A stretch of DNA of 64,000 nucleotides from Elusimicrobia bacterium GWA2_56_46 (GCA_001799575.1 MGTT01000016.1:62001-126000), one strand, 5' to 3'. Shown: positions 27,033 through 36,247, counted from the stretch's first letter. Made by a program: numbers and translations. Notes: generated by a model not told the origin, from the letters alone.

Positions 27033-27570
27033 GACGGCGGGCTGCTGGTTCGGGGGCCTGTCAGCCATGGGGCCCATCGGGCCGAAAGGGGCCCGGCGAC
27101 TGACCTATGGGCGTGCCGCAACAGGGCCTATGGCCAACAGGCGGCCTTCGCGCCGGTTCCCCTTTCGGTCCGATCCAACCCATGGCTGCCACCCCTCCAG
27201 TTTATACCCCGCCGCCATCCTCCTAAATACAGCCTTAAAAACGAACCTATATTTGCCCACGAGGCATCCACACTGCAAGATGGTTGCCAATGAAGAGATG
27301 ATAATTTTAAGGGGGGCCGTGGAAGTCTGGAAAAGCACCGGTGATTTTGTAAAACTTACTGATTCCTATACTGGGCGGGTAATTCAAGTATTAATTTGGG
27401 CGGGGTCAATATATTGTATTTTCAAATTGGAATGCCGAGCGACCATCAAGTGTGTAAATTTTACTAAGGGGTGACGATGGACAGCCTTTTTGTCCCGCAG
27501 GCCGCCGAGGGAAGCATAAAAGGCTGTCCATCGGCAGGCCCCCGGTTTTACTATCCTGCGGTTCGTTAAC
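27033..27570 (+). mobile_element. Second inverted-end cassette, short cargo
   Basis: This locus has the same left-type and right-type ends as the HEPN cassette at 50132-51656. At the left, a 29-bp imperfect stem (27063-27091 with 27159-27187) is followed inward by GCCACCCCT (27188-27196). At the right, AGGGGTGAC (27467-27475) is followed by a 15-bp stem (27476-27490 with 27518-27532) and GGCAGGCCCCCGG. Right-end flanks match those of the other locus closely. The roughly 240 bases between the ends are AT-rich and have no convincing gene. The copy has no outer 57-bp repeat, so it may be decayed. Confidence 0.6.
27280..27474 (+). CDS. Short open frame inside the second cassette (doubtful)
   Basis: An ATG at 27280 opens a 64-residue frame with a hydrophobic stretch VIQVLIWAGSIYCIF. 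No ribosome site or known domain is visible. It ends in the conserved right-end sequence. It may be a remnant of an earlier cargo gene, or chance. Confidence 0.2.
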   Translation: MVANEEMIILRGAVEVWKSTGDFVKLTDSYTGRVIQVLIWAGSIYCIFKLECRATIKCVNFTKG

Positions 27571-27614
27571 CCAAAGCTGCTAGGATTACCGCTTATCGGA
27601 GGATTTGGATAAAT

Positions 27615-28733
27615 TTATTCGGCGGACTGGAGCAGTTGGCGGAGGGACGGGCGGTTCATTGGGGGGATGGCAACTGAGAGGGGGAGCACCGGGCCGGGTA
27701 GGGGGGCGGCGGGGGCGAAGATCAGGCTTTTCAGTTCCGGCATCAGGGCGTGGAGTTCGTCCCCGGGGCAATCGGTATTGCCGATGTCCCGGTGGGCGTA
27801 AAAACTGCTTATGTCGATATTGTAGGCGGTTTTGAGATATTTTCCCATTTCGACAAAAGTGTAGAGAGTTTCTTTCGTGGGCTTCTGGCTGACCGGGGGA
27901 TGATAGTTGCCCATGACGGAGATGCCGATATTTCCGTCGTTCCGGCCTCTCACGTGCGCGCCCACCACATTCACCGGCCGGCCCTCAAAAATATCTCCCT
28001 GGGGATCTATGACAAAATGGTAGCCGAGGTCTATCCAGCCGCGGCCGTTCTGGTGATAGTCCTGCAGGAACTGCATTTCCCGGACGGCTTCGTCGTAGTT
28101 CTTAGGATAATGTCCAGCGGTGTTGTGGAGCGTGAATATTTTCGGGGCGTGAGGGGTATAAGGCTCGCTTGGGGGCGCGGCCTGCCAGGCGCCGCGCCTG
28201 ACGACGGTAAATGGCATTTCCGCGGGCAGATAGAATCCGGGGTCGGGCTTGTAGGCCGCGGGCGCCGGGGCCGAAATAATTTCCTTTACTAAGGTCTCGC
28301 GGAAAGCCTCCGCGCCGTAGATGGTGAACGTGTGGCGCAGGGAAACGCCGGCGTTGAGAAGAGCGAGTTTTACCGGCTCCCCGGTCCGGCGTCCCATTTT
28401 GTATTTGGCCCAGAATCTGCCGCCCGGAAACCGGTGAATGGCGGTTTTGTCATAGGTTTTGAAAGCCGCGCCGTTCTTTATTCTGACCTGGAGCTGCACG
28501 CCGGGATCCGGCATCTCGCCCTGGATCAGGATCGTGTCGTAATCCTGAGAGGGGATTTCGCTGAACGGCGTTTCATACAGTACGGCGCCGGGCGCGGTTT
28601 CGGGGGAGACGGAAATTTCCAGGGGATACGCGGCGCTCCCGAAGATGAGCGAGTTGTCCCCGCTCCCGGCGGCCGCGCCGGCCGCCGCCAGGAAAATAAT
28701 CAAAGCCGCGAACTTGAACGATCTCATAAGCAT
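27615..28733 (-). CDS. Secreted N-acetylmuramoyl-L-alanine amidase, PGRP/amidase-2 type
   Basis: The 372-residue protein has a signal peptide ending near residue 23 in an Ala-rich segment. The catalytic domain covers about residues 180-350. Zinc ligands are visible as the His in FTLHNTAGHYP, the His in YAHRDIGNTDCPGDEL, and the Cys in that segment. YHFVIDPQGDIFEGRP and GAHVRGRNDGNIGIS are family signatures. It should cut the bond between MurNAc and L-Ala in peptidoglycan. The first 150 residues are unassigned and may bind cell wall. A second ATG, two codons downstream, is an alternative start. Confidence 0.9.
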   Translation of the reverse strand: MLMRSFKFAALIIFLAAAGAAAGSGDNSLIFGSAAYPLEISVSPETAPGAVLYETPFSEIPSQDYDTILIQGEMPDPGVQLQVRIKNGAAFKTYDKTAIHRFPGGRFWAKYKMGRRTGEPVKLALLNAGVSLRHTFTIYGAEAFRETLVKEIISAPAPAAYKPDPGFYLPAEMPFTVVRRGAWQAAPPSEPYTPHAPKIFTLHNTAGHYPKNYDEAVREMQFLQDYHQNGRGWIDLGYHFVIDPQGDIFEGRPVNVVGAHVRGRNDGNIGISVMGNYHPPVSQKPTKETLYTFVEMGKYLKTAYNIDISSFYAHRDIGNTDCPGDELHALMPELKSLIFAPAAPLPGPVLPLSVAIPPMNRPSLRQLLQSAE

Positions 28734-28825
28734 ATTAAATTATAGGACAAAGACGCTGTCGTTTAAAGGGCAAAAGGCCCGGCGGCGCGTAGGCCGTAAG
28801 GGACGGGGCCGGGCTGGAGGGGCCG

Positions 28826-29581
28826 CTATTTTTTGGCGGCCGCTGTTTTTTCCCTGAACCTGAGAATAGAGACGAAAATGACCAGGAAATCCAGCAGGGC
28901 GGTCTTCAGGCCCGCGGCGCCGTCCAGGAAACCGAGTTTCAGCAGGTAGGCTGAGATGAAGCGTGTGAAAGGCCGCGTGAAGATGAACCTCGGATCCCTG
29001 CCGCTTCTGATATAGTTCTCGGAAAGGGCTTCGGCGTAGAAGCCCAGTTTGCGCGGAATATCCAGGGCGGAGCGGTAGGGATAATGGAGCAGGGGATTAA
29101 GCAGCAGCCCCGTAGCGCCCGCCGCCTCCAGCTTTTCATGCACGGGGAGGGGGAGGAACTTGGCTTTGCCCTTGCGGAAAAGGCGGAGCTGGGTGTCGGG
29201 ATATTTGCCCCCGTGCCGGAGCCAGCGTCCGAAGTAGAAATTCTTTCTGGGCATTTCATAGGCGTCGTTCCTCTCCGACGCCGCGCTGCCGAGGATTTCA
29301 TCCCTGAGCGCGGGGGAGATCTCCTCGTCCGCGTCAAGAATAAAGATCCAGTCTCCTGAGGCCTGATCCGCCGCAAACTGCTTGTTGATGTATACGGCGA
29401 GGCTGTTTTCCCGGCTGAAAAGACGGACTTTCGGATGGGCCGCGGCCAGGGCCGCGGTGCGGTCGGTGGAGCCGCAGTCCACGAAAATTATCTCGTCGGC
29501 CCAGGCCGCGCTTTCCAGCGCCCGGGAGGCCGTGTCTTCCTCGTTGTGGGCTATAATGGCGATGGAAATGCGGGGATTCAT
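28826..29581 (-). CDS. Glycosyltransferase family 2, WaaE/KdtX-like
   Basis: The 251-residue protein starts with SIAIIAHNEEDTASRALES, and has VDCGSTDRT near residue 34 and the metal-binding DADEE near 81. This matches the WaaE/KdtX group, which adds glucose to the lipopolysaccharide inner core. The C-terminal LGFLDGAAGLKTALLDFL is a typical amphipathic end. Its start overlaps the stop of the O-antigen ligase-like gene by four bases, so the two are co-translated. Confidence 0.87.
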   Translation of the reverse strand: MNPRISIAIIAHNEEDTASRALESAAWADEIIFVDCGSTDRTAALAAAHPKVRLFSRENSLAVYINKQFAADQASGDWIFILDADEEISPALRDEILGSAASERNDAYEMPRKNFYFGRWLRHGGKYPDTQLRLFRKGKAKFLPLPVHEKLEAAGATGLLLNPLLHYPYRSALDIPRKLGFYAEALSENYIRSGRDPRFIFTRPFTRFISAYLLKLGFLDGAAGLKTALLDFLVIFVSILRFREKTAAAKK

Positions 29582-30825
29582 AAGGAACTCCTGTCGGGAG
29601 AAACGGAATTAGTAGAGGCCGCCAGGGCCATGAAGACCGCGAAAGAAGTGTGGATATGCTGGAACGAGATCTCGGTCAGGTTCATGATGAAATAAGGCGG
29701 CAGTATCGTCAGCGCCCAGAGAGTGTAGGCGTTCCGCTCCGCGCGGAAGTTTCTCATGGCCAGCGCAAGCATGGCGCCGAAAAGAGTTAAAAGGGCCGCC
29801 AGGCCTATGAGGCCGCGTTCCGCCATATGGTGCAGATACAGGTTATGGATGCTGCCCCAGGTTTCCTGGTAGGCTATCGGGGCGGGATGGTATCGTTTGA
29901 AAGCGCTTTTAACGTTGGCCGGGCCCACGCCCAGGATGGGGCGGTCACTGAACATTCTGAAGCCCAGCCGCCAGAGTTCCAGGCGGATGTTTATGCCGAC
30001 GGAAGAATCGCCGTAATTTACCGCTCCGGCGGGCTGAACGCCGGGCGTCCCGGTAAGCCTGTCCCTGAAAGCCGGGTTCAGCAGGGAGATGAAACCGCCG
30101 ATGAGCAGAAAAGCCAGGCTCCACCTGGCGACTTTTTTACGGGAAGGGATGCCGAACCAGAACATCAGGCCCACCATTACCGCGAAGCCGAGGTAGGGGC
30201 CGCGCGACTGGCTCAGAACGATGGCCGAGAAGATGAGCACCAGCGCCGGAACGTGGGTTTTCCAGATAGCGCGCGTTTCCGTATCTCCGGAGGCGAGAAG
30301 GCGGCTGAAAACGAAAGTGGCCGCTATGACCATGATCTCTCCGAAACGGACCGGGTTCGAGAACGCTCCGGCCCGCAGATCGAAATTGCCGTTAATGTGA
30401 AAGCCCCAGAGCGCCTCCGCGATGCCGGCGGCGGCCACGAACGCGGCGCCCGCCGCGTAGAACCTGGACATTACCGCCAGACCGTCCTTTTTAAGGCCGG
30501 CAAAAAGTACCGCGAAGCAGGCGTACTTTATAAGATCCGAAGGCAGATAGCGCAGGGCCTTCCCCGTGTCCAGCGCGAATAGCGCCGATAAGAGCCCGGC
30601 CGCCAGATAGAACATCCAGGGCCGGAAGAGGGGCTGTCCTTTTATCCGCGCGAACAGCGAAAGCGGATCGTTTTCCCTGTAATACCCTAAGACCAGGACG
30701 CCGGCGAGCAGGAGCATGGACGCTTCCGCCAGGGTCACGGAACAAAGTATGCTGAAAGCGAAAAGCGCGATAGCAAAAGTTTTGACTTTATTTGTATTTT
30801 CCGAAGCCCGTTCTAAATTTATCAT
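29578..30825 (-). CDS. O-antigen ligase-like membrane protein
   Basis: The 415-residue protein has about ten membrane helices. It contains a large periplasmic loop near residues 275-335 with the motif RLELWRLGFRMFSDRPILGVGPANV, shortened here: the key part is GVGPANV followed by the HNLYLHHMAERG segment. These are hallmarks of the WaaL family, which joins polymerised O-antigen to lipid A-core. I use the ATG at 30825, since a start at 30849 would overlap the upstream gene through a heptamer repeat. It lies in a leftward LPS-type operon. Confidence 0.85.
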   Translation of the reverse strand: MINLERASENTNKVKTFAIALFAFSILCSVTLAEASMLLLAGVLVLGYYRENDPLSLFARIKGQPLFRPWMFYLAAGLLSALFALDTGKALRYLPSDLIKYACFAVLFAGLKKDGLAVMSRFYAAGAAFVAAAGIAEALWGFHINGNFDLRAGAFSNPVRFGEIMVIAATFVFSRLLASGDTETRAIWKTHVPALVLIFSAIVLSQSRGPYLGFAVMVGLMFWFGIPSRKKVARWSLAFLLIGGFISLLNPAFRDRLTGTPGVQPAGAVNYGDSSVGINIRLELWRLGFRMFSDRPILGVGPANVKSAFKRYHPAPIAYQETWGSIHNLYLHHMAERGLIGLAALLTLFGAMLALAMRNFRAERNAYTLWALTILPPYFIMNLTEISFQHIHTSFAVFMALAASTNSVSPDRSSL

Positions 30826-30860
30826 AAGTTCCCGCTGCTCACTGAGCACTGTTCACTGCT
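30826..30860. repeat. Heptanucleotide satellite at a gene junction
   Basis: CACTGAG, CACTGTT and CACTG units occur in tandem across the end of the GT4 gene and the start of the ligase-like gene. The GT4 stop codon lies in this array. Confidence 0.5.
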
Positions 30861-31909
30861 TTTCTGAATGCCGTTTCCGTCCGTTCCGCGAAAGCGGCGG
30901 GGCTGAAATCCCTGAGGATTTTTGCTCTGCCGTCGGCGCCGGCCGCCAGCCTCTTTTCAGGCGATTCCAGCAGGGCCAGAATCTTTTCGGCCAGCATGGC
31001 GGGGTCTTGGGGCGGAACCAGCCACTCCGCCGCCGCGAATTCCGGCAGGCCGCCTACGGAGGACGCCACCAGCGGTTTTCCCGACGCGAGCCATTCAAGC
31101 GCCGCGCGCGAAACGGCTTCGCTGGATAAAGAAGTTATCGCGCCTATATCGCAGGAGCGGATAAAGGCGAACTTGTCCGGCACATGGCCGAGGTATTTCA
31201 CCTTGCCGGCTATGCCCAGTTTTTTGGCCAGGGTTTCAAGCGCCGCGTATTTTACGTTTTCTTCCCTGCCGGCTATGAGAAATTCCGTGTCAGGGGCTTT
31301 TTTGAGGATCAGCGCGGCGGCGGCTATGAAGCAGGTATGGCCTTTGACGGGATCCAGTCTGCCGAGAATGCCGACGGTGAGCGGCTTGTGGCTTGTGGCT
31401 CGTGGTTGGTCAGGCGGGGGGATAATCCCCTGGTAAATCACTTCTATCTGATCGTCGTTTACGCCGGCGATGGTGCACATTTTCTTTATATGTCCGGAGC
31501 CGGCGATCACCAGCGCGGCTTTGCCAAGCGCGAAGCCGTTACGGGGCCGCCTGGCGTCCGCCTTGGTGCGGATCAGCGCGAAAGGCCTGGAACTTATGAG
31601 GGACAGAAGCCGGGCCATGGATTGGGCTTTGCCGGTGTGGGTGTTGACTACGTCTATGCTTTCGGTTTCTACGAGTTTTTTCAGCCGCAGCAGCGCTCCC
31701 AGGAGCAGATAATTATTGCGGGAAGGGATCAGGGTCAGAGGGAAACCGTTAGTCCGCGCGAAAGCGGCGGCGGCGCTGTTTTCCGGAGCGGCGAAAAAGA
31801 CGCCGTGCCCCCGCCCCGCCAGGGCGGCGCTCTGGTCGAAAGCGTAAGCGGCCAGAGCGCTATGCCAGGGAATATCTATGATGTTTAAAATTTTCAAGTT
31901 CCTGCTCAT
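30839..31909 (-). CDS. Glycosyltransferase family 4
   Basis: The 356-residue GT-B protein begins with ILNIIDIPWHSALAAYAFDQ and has VNTHTGKAQSMARLL near residue 84. GILGRLDPVKGH near 175 is the start of the C-terminal domain. The acidic catalytic region SLSSEAVSRAALEWLASGKP near 257 fits the E-x7-E pattern of GT4 enzymes. Its start overlaps the upstream GT4 gene by 50 bases. It probably adds a sugar to lipopolysaccharide core or O-antigen; the donor is unknown. Confidence 0.86.
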   Translation of the reverse strand: MSRNLKILNIIDIPWHSALAAYAFDQSAALAGRGHGVFFAAPENSAAAAFARTNGFPLTLIPSRNNYLLLGALLRLKKLVETESIDVVNTHTGKAQSMARLLSLISSRPFALIRTKADARRPRNGFALGKAALVIAGSGHIKKMCTIAGVNDDQIEVIYQGIIPPPDQPRATSHKPLTVGILGRLDPVKGHTCFIAAAALILKKAPDTEFLIAGREENVKYAALETLAKKLGIAGKVKYLGHVPDKFAFIRSCDIGAITSLSSEAVSRAALEWLASGKPLVASSVGGLPEFAAAEWLVPPQDPAMLAEKILALLESPEKRLAAGADGRAKILRDFSPAAFAERTETAFRKAVNSAQ

Positions 31910-33032
31910 ATATTTTAAGGATCGATTCGGCCATTCTGGGACTGGAGAAGTCCGATCCTCGCCGGCGGCCCTCTTCGGCCAGGCGGCGTTTTAAGGACGG
32001 ATTCTCAAGCAATTCTATCTGGGCCGCGGCCAGTCCCGCCGGATCTTTTATCTCCGCCAGGAGGCCGTTGACTCGGTCTTCGATGACGTCGGTTATCCCG
32101 CCGGCCCTGGTGGCCGCTATCGGGACGCGGGAGTTCATGGCTTCTATGAGGACGCTGCCCATGCCTTCTTCGGACGAGGGCAGTACGAAGATATCCAGCG
32201 CGGAGAGCAGTTCGTAGGAATCGCCGTAGTGGCCCAGCAGGTGGAATTTTCCGGCAAGATCGAGGGTTTCGGCCAGACGCCGCACTTTTTCGGCCAGGCA
32301 GCCCGCGCCGGCCAGCAGGAAGCGGGCTTCGGGATGTTTTTCCGCCACCAGCGCCGCCGCCTTGACGAAATTCTCCGGATCCTTGTGGGGAACCAGGGCT
32401 ATAAGCGAACCTATCCACGGGGCCCCGGCGGGGATGCCGAACCTTCCGGCTATGGTCCGCCGCGCGGCTTCCCTGTATTTTTCAAAATCCCCGTTCTTCC
32501 AGGGAATCTCGTCAAGATCCGCGGTGCTGTTGACTACGGCGACCTTGCTTTCCGGCAGGCCCAGCGAGAGCATGATCTTTTTTACGGGGTTGGAAATGGC
32601 GATCACGCGGTGGGCTGTTCCGTATTTTAATCTGGAGGAGAATCCCCCGCCGGGGACGAAATCCACGCGGCGGTGGGCGATGCGCACGCACGGCGTATTC
32701 AGGGACGCAAGATAGGAAACCGCCGCGGTATGAGAGGTGTGGGAGTGCAGGATGGGCCGGCCGCGATGCGCGCCGGCGGCGGCTATGGTTCCGACCCTGC
32801 CGCTCAGCAGCAGCGCCGAAACGGGATCCCATTCAAAAAAATAAGGCAGGGTCGTCACGCTGAAGCCTTTTTTCCGCGCGGCGAGGAAGAGGGGGGAATT
32901 TTTCCGGCACACGATATGGTTCAGGTGGCCCAGCTTGTTGAGTTCTTTTACCAGGTACAGGAGCTGGCGCTGTCCGCCGCGCAGTTCTTTCCCGTCGTCA
33001 AGATGGAAGATCAGCAGTTTGTCAGGTTCCAT
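31860..33032 (-). CDS. Glycosyltransferase family 4
   Basis: The 390-residue GT-B protein has GGQRQLLYLVKEL near residue 19 and HSHTSHTAAVSYLA near 95. The C-terminal part contains FVLPSSEEGMGSVLIEAMN with the catalytic Glu pair, and PIAATRAGGITDVIE. It is the first gene of the leftward operon. I chose the ATG at 33032; the longer open frame runs through the tRNA-Ala gene and is not credible. Confidence 0.87.
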   Translation of the reverse strand: MEPDKLLIFHLDDGKELRGGQRQLLYLVKELNKLGHLNHIVCRKNSPLFLAARKKGFSVTTLPYFFEWDPVSALLLSGRVGTIAAAGAHRGRPILHSHTSHTAAVSYLASLNTPCVRIAHRRVDFVPGGGFSSRLKYGTAHRVIAISNPVKKIMLSLGLPESKVAVVNSTADLDEIPWKNGDFEKYREAARRTIAGRFGIPAGAPWIGSLIALVPHKDPENFVKAAALVAEKHPEARFLLAGAGCLAEKVRRLAETLDLAGKFHLLGHYGDSYELLSALDIFVLPSSEEGMGSVLIEAMNSRVPIAATRAGGITDVIEDRVNGLLAEIKDPAGLAAAQIELLENPSLKRRLAEEGRRRGSDFSSPRMAESILKIYEQELENFKHHRYSLA

Positions 33033-33048
33033 AGCTCGTAAACAAAGA

Positions 33049-33068
33049 AGCCCCGATAACGGGGCTTG
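33049..33068 (-). terminator. Intrinsic terminator after tRNA-Ala
   Basis: AAGCCCCG and CGGGGCTT form an eight-base stem with a four-base loop. On the minus strand a T-rich tract follows. It ends the tRNA-Ala transcript just before the GT4 gene. Confidence 0.75.
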
Positions 33069-33078
33069 CTCTAAAATC

Positions 33079-33154
33079 TGGTGGACGTGACAGGGATCGA
33101 ACCTGCGACCTCCTGCATGCCATGCAGGCGCTCTCCCAACTGAGCTACACGCCC
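33079..33154 (-). tRNA. tRNA-Ala (anticodon GGC)
   Basis: The acceptor stem GGGCGTG pairs with CACGTCC with one G-U pair. The D-loop TTGGGA, the anticodon stem CCTGC/GCAGG with loop ATGGCAT, and the T-loop TTCGATC are standard. GGC occupies positions 34-36. The 3' CCA is encoded. Confidence 0.97.
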
Positions 33155-33273
33155 CTTGAAACATCGCGATTACTGCACCCATATTCTACAACAAAAAATC
33201 CGGGTTTTCAAGCCCTATTTTTCGCGCAATTTTAAATCTTTCAGGGGCTTTTTCTGGCTTCTTCGCCGGATTA

Positions 33274-33284
33274 TTTTGTAAAAT
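33274..33284 (+). promoter_or_regulatory. Candidate -10 element for the glucan phosphorylase gene
   Basis: TTTTGTAAAAT resembles the TTTGTTATAAT elements elsewhere. It lies about 40 bases before the start codon, with an AAGGAG ribosome site in between. No clear -35 is seen. Confidence 0.4.
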
Positions 33285-33323
33285 TTCGTATCGATATCGT
33301 GCGTCTCGTCTAAGGAGCGTGTA

Positions 33324-35879
33324 ATGAAAATCAGATCTTTTAACGTCATGCCCAATCTGCCGGAGAACCTTAAGGCCCTGGAAGAGCTGTCCACCAATAT
33401 GTGGTTCACCTGGAACTGGGATGCCATTATGATGTTCGTGGGGATAGACGAAGATCTCTGGCACCGCTCCCACCGCAATCCGAAGTGGATGCTGGGCACG
33501 GTGTCTCCCGAGAGGCTGGACGCGCTCAGCCGGGACGGGGCTTTCCTCGGCCGCGTCCAGGAGATCAAGAACAAATACGAAGCCTACATGCGCTACCAGG
33601 ACACCTGGTTCAACAAAACTCATGATCAGCAGGAGAACGACATGCTGGTCGCGTACTTCTCCATGGAGTACGGGATAGGAGAAGGCCTGCCCATCTATTC
33701 CGGCGGCCTCGGCATGCTGTCCGGCGACCATTTAAAATCGGCCTCTGACCTCGGAGTGCCGCTGGTGGGAGTGGGGCTGCTTTACCGCAAGGGCTATGTT
33801 CAGCAGGTTCTGAACCGGGACAACTGGCAGGTGGAACGGTATCCCGAGAACGACTGGTACAATATGCCGGTGGAGATAGTTAAGGCCGCGGGCGGCGGGC
33901 CCCTGCGGATAGAGGTGCAGCTCGACGGCGAGACCGTGAAAGTCGGGATCTGGAAAGCGCCGGTGGGCCGCAACTCGCTCATTTTGCTGGACACAAACCT
34001 TCCGGAGAATTCGCCACAGTCCCGGGCCATTACGGAACAGCTTTATGGCGGCGACCGGGAAAACCGCATACGCCAGGAGATAGTTCTGGGTGTGGGCGGC
34101 GCGCGCGCGCTTGAGGCCATGGGGCTGAAACCCACTGTTTACCACGTCAACGAGGGACATTCCGCGTTCCTGCTGTTCGAGCGTATACGCCACCTGATGG
34201 CGGACAGGAAGCTCTCTTTCAAAGAGGCCAGGGAGGCCGTCTGGGCGTCCTCGGCTTTCACCACCCATACGCCTGTCATGGCGGGAAACGAGTATTTCGA
34301 TTTTGAACTGGTGCGCAAATACATGGAGCCCTACTGCAGGCAGATGGGGCTTACCATGGCGGAGTTCCTGGAGATAGGAAAAGAAGAGCCTACCTCTATG
34401 GGGTTCTGCATGACGGTCGTGGCCCTGCGGTTGTGCGCTTTCCTGAACGCCGTCAGCCTCCTGCACCGGGACACTTCCCGTGATATGTGGCATAAGATCT
34501 GGCCGCAGCTTCCGCGCTACGAGATCCCAATCGAGGGCATAACCAACGGCGTGCATATCAGTTCCTGGATCAGCCAGGAACAGCAGAAACTTTACCGTAA
34601 ATATCTCTCCGGGGACAGGCAGTGCGTGGATAACGGCCCGGACAGCTGTGATTGGAGCAAGATGGCGGAGGTGGATGACCGGGAGCTCTGGGAAACCCAC
34701 TTAATAAGGAAGCAAAAACTGGTAAAGCTGGTGCGCGACCGGCTTAAGAGGCAGTGCCAGCGGATGGGATCCGACCATACCGTGCTGGAAGAGGCCGGGC
34801 AGGTCCTCAACCCGGAGTATCTCACCATCGGTTTCGCGCGGCGCTTCGCCACTTACAAGCGCGCCACGCTTTTTATGCGCAATATCGAGCGCCTGCTTGA
34901 GGTCGTGACCAGCGAGAAGCTGCCGGTGCAGTTCGTGGTGGCCGGGAAGGCCCACCAGGCCGACACCCACGGCAAGGAGTATATCAAGGCGGTGGCCCGT
35001 CTCAGCATGGACAAGCGGTTCAAGAACCGCATCATTTTCGTAGAGGACTACAATATGAACGTGGCCCGCTACATGGTGCAGGGCGTAGACGTCTGGCTTA
35101 ATAACCCCATAAGGCCCCTTGAAGCCTCCGGTACCAGCGGAATGAAAGCCGCCGCGAACGGCGTGCTGAATCTGTCGGTGCTGGACGGCTGGTGGGCGGA
35201 GGGGTATTCCCGGGACGTGGGCTGGTCTATCGGCAGCACCGAGACCTATAACAGCGAGGAGGAGCGCGATTACGTGGAATCGGAGGCTATTTACAACCTT
35301 CTGCAGAAAGTTATCGCCCCTCTTTACTACGATCGCGGGCCCGACGGCCTCCCTCATAACTGGATAAAGATGATGAAGGCCTCTATCCGCAAGCTGGCCC
35401 CGCAGTTCAACACCAACCGTATGGTCCGCGAATACTACGAAAAATTCTATATGCCCGCCCACCGGGCCACGAAAAGGCTGCTGGATAACGGCAGGCTGGT
35501 GGAACTGGCGCGCTGGCGGAAGAAAGTGGAAAACAGCTGGTCGCGCGTCCGCATAGTTACGGATAACTTCAAGCCTGAGATGGAGATCTATTCCGGAACC
35601 AGGGTGCCGATCCGCGCCATCGTCTGGCTGGGGGATCTGGCGCCGGAAGATGTGGACGTGCAGCTGCACGTCGGTTCGGCGGGCGGCGAAACCGCTTTCA
35701 CGGAAGGAAAGTCGGTGTCCATGACGCTGGATTCGAAAATGGGGGAGGCGTATATCTTTAAGGGAGAGGCCGAGGCCTTCCGGAGCGGCCGGCACGACTT
35801 CGCGGTGCGGGTCATCCCGAGGCATCCGGATCTTGTGAATCCGTTCATGCCGTTCTTTGTGAGGTGGAACGAGGAGTGA
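33324..35879 (+). CDS. glgP: Alpha-glucan phosphorylase with N-terminal DUF3417
   Basis: The 851-residue enzyme releases glucose-1-phosphate from glycogen or maltodextrin. The first about 115 residues, with NMWFTWNWDA, are the DUF3417 domain of the Thermotoga/archaeal-type phosphorylases. The catalytic region includes NEGHSAFLLFERI near residue 276 and IGFARRFATYKRA near 502. The PLP Lys lies in SGTSGMKAAANG near 611. The C-terminal 120 residues form an extra beta-rich domain. The DUF4912 and GH57 genes at the right end also concern alpha-glucans. Confidence 0.95.
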   Translation: MKIRSFNVMPNLPENLKALEELSTNMWFTWNWDAIMMFVGIDEDLWHRSHRNPKWMLGTVSPERLDALSRDGAFLGRVQEIKNKYEAYMRYQDTWFNKTHDQQENDMLVAYFSMEYGIGEGLPIYSGGLGMLSGDHLKSASDLGVPLVGVGLLYRKGYVQQVLNRDNWQVERYPENDWYNMPVEIVKAAGGGPLRIEVQLDGETVKVGIWKAPVGRNSLILLDTNLPENSPQSRAITEQLYGGDRENRIRQEIVLGVGGARALEAMGLKPTVYHVNEGHSAFLLFERIRHLMADRKLSFKEAREAVWASSAFTTHTPVMAGNEYFDFELVRKYMEPYCRQMGLTMAEFLEIGKEEPTSMGFCMTVVALRLCAFLNAVSLLHRDTSRDMWHKIWPQLPRYEIPIEGITNGVHISSWISQEQQKLYRKYLSGDRQCVDNGPDSCDWSKMAEVDDRELWETHLIRKQKLVKLVRDRLKRQCQRMGSDHTVLEEAGQVLNPEYLTIGFARRFATYKRATLFMRNIERLLEVVTSEKLPVQFVVAGKAHQADTHGKEYIKAVARLSMDKRFKNRIIFVEDYNMNVARYMVQGVDVWLNNPIRPLEASGTSGMKAAANGVLNLSVLDGWWAEGYSRDVGWSIGSTETYNSEEERDYVESEAIYNLLQKVIAPLYYDRGPDGLPHNWIKMMKASIRKLAPQFNTNRMVREYYEKFYMPAHRATKRLLDNGRLVELARWRKKVENSWSRVRIVTDNFKPEMEIYSGTRVPIRAIVWLGDLAPEDVDVQLHVGSAGGETAFTEGKSVSMTLDSKMGEAYIFKGEAEAFRSGRHDFAVRVIPRHPDLVNPFMPFFVRWNEE

Positions 35880-35882
35880 CGG

Positions 35883-35930
35883 CAAGTGGTGAGTGGGTAG
35901 TGGTAAGTGAACAGCGGGGAGCGGTTCTGG
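35883..35930 (+). repeat. Degenerate heptanucleotide satellite
   Basis: GTGGTGA, GTGGGTA, GTGGTAA and GTGAACA units follow the glgP stop codon. The family resembles the arrays at 23303 and 30826. Confidence 0.5.
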
Positions 35931-35957
35931 TGTTATGTTTTTGAGCGGGAATTTATA

Positions 35958-35963
35958 TATAAT
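35958..35963 (+). promoter_or_regulatory. -10 element for the cold-shock gene
   Basis: A perfect TATAAT lies 57 bases before the ATG. The transcript leader would be about 50 bases and includes GAGAGGT as ribosome site. Confidence 0.55.
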
Positions 35964-36020
35964 ATTTCCAAGGCCGAAGGCGGTTCGGAAGATAGCAATT
36001 AAAGAGAGGTATACAGACAA

Positions 36021-36242
36021 ATGGCAAAAGGCAAAGTGAAGTGGTTTAACGACAAGAAAGGTTTCGGTTTTATAATTCCCGAAGATGGCTCAAAGGATCT
36101 CTTTGTCCATCATTCCTCGATCATGGGCGAAGGCTTTAAAACCCTTGCCGAAAATCAGGAAGTGGATTTTGACACCGAAAACACCGACAAAGGCCCCAAG
36201 GCCGTCAATGTGAAGAAGGCCCAGGTTCCCAAAAAAGCGTAA
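36021..36242 (+). CDS. Cold-shock protein, CspA family
   Basis: The 73-residue OB-fold protein has both nucleic-acid-binding motifs: KGFGFI near residue 15 and LFVHHS near 30. [12 protein letters not shown] at the N-terminus is diagnostic. CspA proteins bind single-stranded RNA and prevent structures that block translation. The gene has its own promoter and intrinsic terminator. Confidence 0.97.
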   Translation: MAKGKVKWFNDKKGFGFIIPEDGSKDLFVHHSSIMGEGFKTLAENQEVDFDTENTDKGPKAVNVKKAQVPKKA

Positions 36243-36247
36243 CTTGG

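Noticed and set aside
27018-27474. Long open frames over the second cassette
   Set aside because: They run through the palindromic left end, have odd Pro/Arg-rich composition, no ribosome site and no domain. Only the short inner frame is kept, as doubtful.
33033-33182. N-terminal extension of the GT4 gene
   Set aside because: The open frame continues through tRNA-Ala and its terminator; the start at 33032 gives a normal GT4 N-terminus.
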